From contig JACQEX010000073.1 of NCBI GenBank assembly GCA_016200345.1, positions 1 through 40,868 on the forward strand: a stretch of 40,868 bases of DNA, in the 5' to 3' direction. The DNA comes from Nitrospinota bacterium (GTDB lineage Bacteria; Nitrospinota_A; UBA7883; JACRGQ01). The position numbers were made by a program, and so were the translations under genes. Below are positions 39,687 to 40,868 of the stretch, in pieces. Positions within the stretch are counted from its first letter, which is position 1. Each line of letters starts with the position of its first letter. The notes below the pieces were generated by a model, which worked only from the letters and a program-made list of their open reading frames with translations, was not told the DNA's origin and ran no database searches.

Positions 39687-40384
39687 CCGCCCCTCCCGGC
39701 CCGTTCGCCGGCAACAGTGCAAAGGGAATGGATGACGCTGACGGCAATCGGACTGCCGCCAAACCGTCCGGCGATTGCAATATACGGAACGCCGAGCGAC
39801 ATCAGCTCCTCCTTGGATTCCACGACGTGCACAAAACCGACCGGCATGGCTATTACCAACGCGGGGCGGATGTTCTCCTCGATTATCATTCTGTTTAGCT
39901 CCATCAGCGCGACGGGTGCGTTTCCAAACACCGCTATGCCGCCGTCCAATTTTTCTTTTGCCTTTCTTACGGCAAAAAGCGAGCGCGGCAGGCCCGCCTT
40001 TTTCGCCTCTTCCGCCACCTCCGGGTCGGCGACTTTGCAAAAAACGTCGTCTGCGGAATATGCCGGGTTTACCGCCCTAAGCCGGGCCAGAGAAATTCCA
40101 CCCCTAATCATGTTGGAGTCAACGTAAATGGGACTATGGTTTCTTAACGCCTTAACCGCCGCGTCCAGCGCGTCGTCGGAAAAACGGGCGTCCCGCGCCA
40201 GTCCGAAGTTTGCGGTGGTGTGTATCATCCTGCGGACGACCGTCCATTGCTCGGGCGCGAACCCGTGGTTCGGAAATTCCTTGTCAATCGCGTCGAAAGA
40301 CATCTGCTCTATGGCCTCCGGGCTAATCGGGTTTTCGTAAAGCCCGCGCACCAAAGGTTTTTTATTGAAAGTTTCATTTCCCAT
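39683..40384 (-). CDS. cbiC: Precorrin-8X / cobalt-precorrin-8 methylmutase
   Basis: Moves a methyl group from C11 to C12 to give (hydrogeno)cobyrinate; also called CobH. The catalytic histidine is in VRRMIHTTANFG. Other landmarks are IYVDSNMIRGGI, NAPVALMELNRMI, VIAMPVGFVHVVESKEEL and IAGRFGGSPIAVSVIHSL. The 233 residues from ATG 40384 have AAGGA 5 nt upstream. An alternative ATG at 40390 overlaps the cbiA stop as ATGA but leaves no ribosome-site spacing. Confidence 0.94.
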   Translation of the reverse strand: MGNETFNKKPLVRGLYENPISPEAIEQMSFDAIDKEFPNHGFAPEQWTVVRRMIHTTANFGLARDARFSDDALDAAVKALRNHSPIYVDSNMIRGGISLARLRAVNPAYSADDVFCKVADPEVAEEAKKAGLPRSLFAVRKAKEKLDGGIAVFGNAPVALMELNRMIIEENIRPALVIAMPVGFVHVVESKEELMSLGVPYIAIAGRFGGSPIAVSVIHSLCTVAGERAGRGG

Positions 40385-40386
40385 TT

Positions 40387-40868
40387 TCATCCTTCCTGGC
40401 AATGCGCCGCAAAATTTTCAATCAAGCCGGGCCTCGAGGCCAGATGGGCGTGCGTGTAACAGGCCAAAACGTTTCCGCGCAAAAATCCGTCATCGCCCTT
40501 TTCTTCCTTGTTTGGCCGCCTGATGGAATACGCCGGACGCCACCCGTCGACATCGAAGCCCTCGATTATTTCGGAATAATGAAACCGGTGGCCGCGCACC
40601 GCCGTTCCCGCCGGGCCGAGGAGGGACGGCTCCCGCAAAACCGCCTCCACATAGCCGAGCGACTTAAAATTTTTCCGCATTCTTGTCCAAAACGGAAGAA
40701 GTCCGGCGAGCGAAGTCCTTTTCCCCTGCGCCGACTCAATCCCCTGCGAAAGATAAATGAGGCCGCCACACTCCGCGTAAACGGGGCGGTTGCCCGCGAC
40801 AAAACCGCGCACACTTTGAATCATTGCATGGTTTTGCCCCAGCCTTTCCGCGTGCTCCTCGGGGTAGC
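40387..40868 (-). CDS. cbiA: Cobyrinate a,c-diamide synthase CbiA, C-terminal part
   Basis: Amidates the a and c side chains of cobyrinate using glutamine and ATP. Only the last 160 residues are in the window; the gene continues past the right edge in the same frame (YPEEHAERLGQNHAMIQSV). They form the class I glutamine amidotransferase domain with the nucleophile Cys in VYAECGGLIYL, then AVRGHRFHYSE and the catalytic His region CYTHAHLASRP. CbiA rather than CbiP is favoured by the GHRFHYSE and THAH patterns. It is the most upstream operon gene visible, so the operon promoter and any cobalamin riboswitch lie outside. Confidence 0.9.
   Translation of the reverse strand, partial: YPEEHAERLGQNHAMIQSVRGFVAGNRPVYAECGGLIYLSQGIESAQGKRTSLAGLLPFWTRMRKNFKSLGYVEAVLREPSLLGPAGTAVRGHRFHYSEIIEGFDVDGWRPAYSIRRPNKEEKGDDGFLRGNVLACYTHAHLASRPGLIENFAAHCQEG

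Noticed and set aside
39687-40040. Extension of cbiX into cbiC
   Set aside because: The added residues are Arg/Gly-rich out-of-frame cbiC codons. GTG 39686 has a strong ribosome site.
36602-40868. Cobalamin riboswitch for the B12 operon
   Set aside because: All gaps in the visible operon are 40 bp or shorter, and the operon head lies beyond the right edge.

Overview
The window reads as bacterial chromosome, most likely from a Gram-negative organism with an anaerobic or microaerophilic lifestyle. GmhA points to heptose-containing lipopolysaccharide. MqnE and MqnA point to menaquinone made by the futalosine route. CbiD, CbiG and CbiX point to the early-cobalt-insertion (anaerobic) B12 route, and a GH57 branching enzyme points to glycogen storage. 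The genome style recalls deltaproteobacteria-like or Nitrospinota-like lineages, but nothing here fixes the phylum. I see no rRNA, tRNA, CRISPR array, prophage or insertion sequence. Coding density is high and many neighbours overlap by ATGA, GTGA or TTGA.

Layout, left to right. 1-5.5 kb: the 5' end of a DsrE-family gene, a membrane hybrid histidine kinase, a P-type ATPase cut off exactly at the kinase stop codon, then ddl-crcB-DUF190 on the minus strand, with crcB frameshifted at a T6G slippery site. 5.7-9.3 kb: a small acidic protein, an HU/IHF protein and a pyk-nadC-phosphoribosyltransferase operon. 9.5-16 kb: a four-CBS protein, cheX, an unknown gene, a metallophosphoesterase, rimP-nusA and a pseudo-receiver/TPR protein. 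16.3-22.1 kb: gmhA, a YHS-type membrane protein, a CheW protein with an inserted zinc-binding CZB domain, a secreted charged protein, and a DUF4912-GH57 pair. 22.1-28.6 kb: hairpin-rich repeats, cheV, pfkA, more repeats, then the minus-strand operon cheY - cheA - degenerate response regulator. 28.7-31.1 kb: mqnE and mqnA with a toxin-antitoxin pair wedged between them. 31.1 kb to the end: a 14-gene minus-strand cobalamin and cobalt-uptake operon.

The most unusual item is the CheA homologue at 26044-28170. Its domain order is circularly permuted: dimerisation, ATPase and CheW domains come first, and the phosphotransfer (Hpt) and P2-like domains come last. It is co-transcribed with a CheY and with a protein of two degenerate receivers. 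CheV, CheX and a CheW-CZB protein lie nearby, but no chemoreceptor, CheR or CheB is present. This may be a non-standard chemosensory pathway.

Two genome-style signals also stand out. Several operon heads (ddl, pyk, gmhA, pfkA, mqnE) have a TAnnnT -10-like box 6-8 nt before the start codon and no usable Shine-Dalgarno, as expected for leaderless mRNAs. The intergenic gaps around cheV and pfkA hold repeated multi-hairpin elements whose stems differ between copies by paired, compensating changes.
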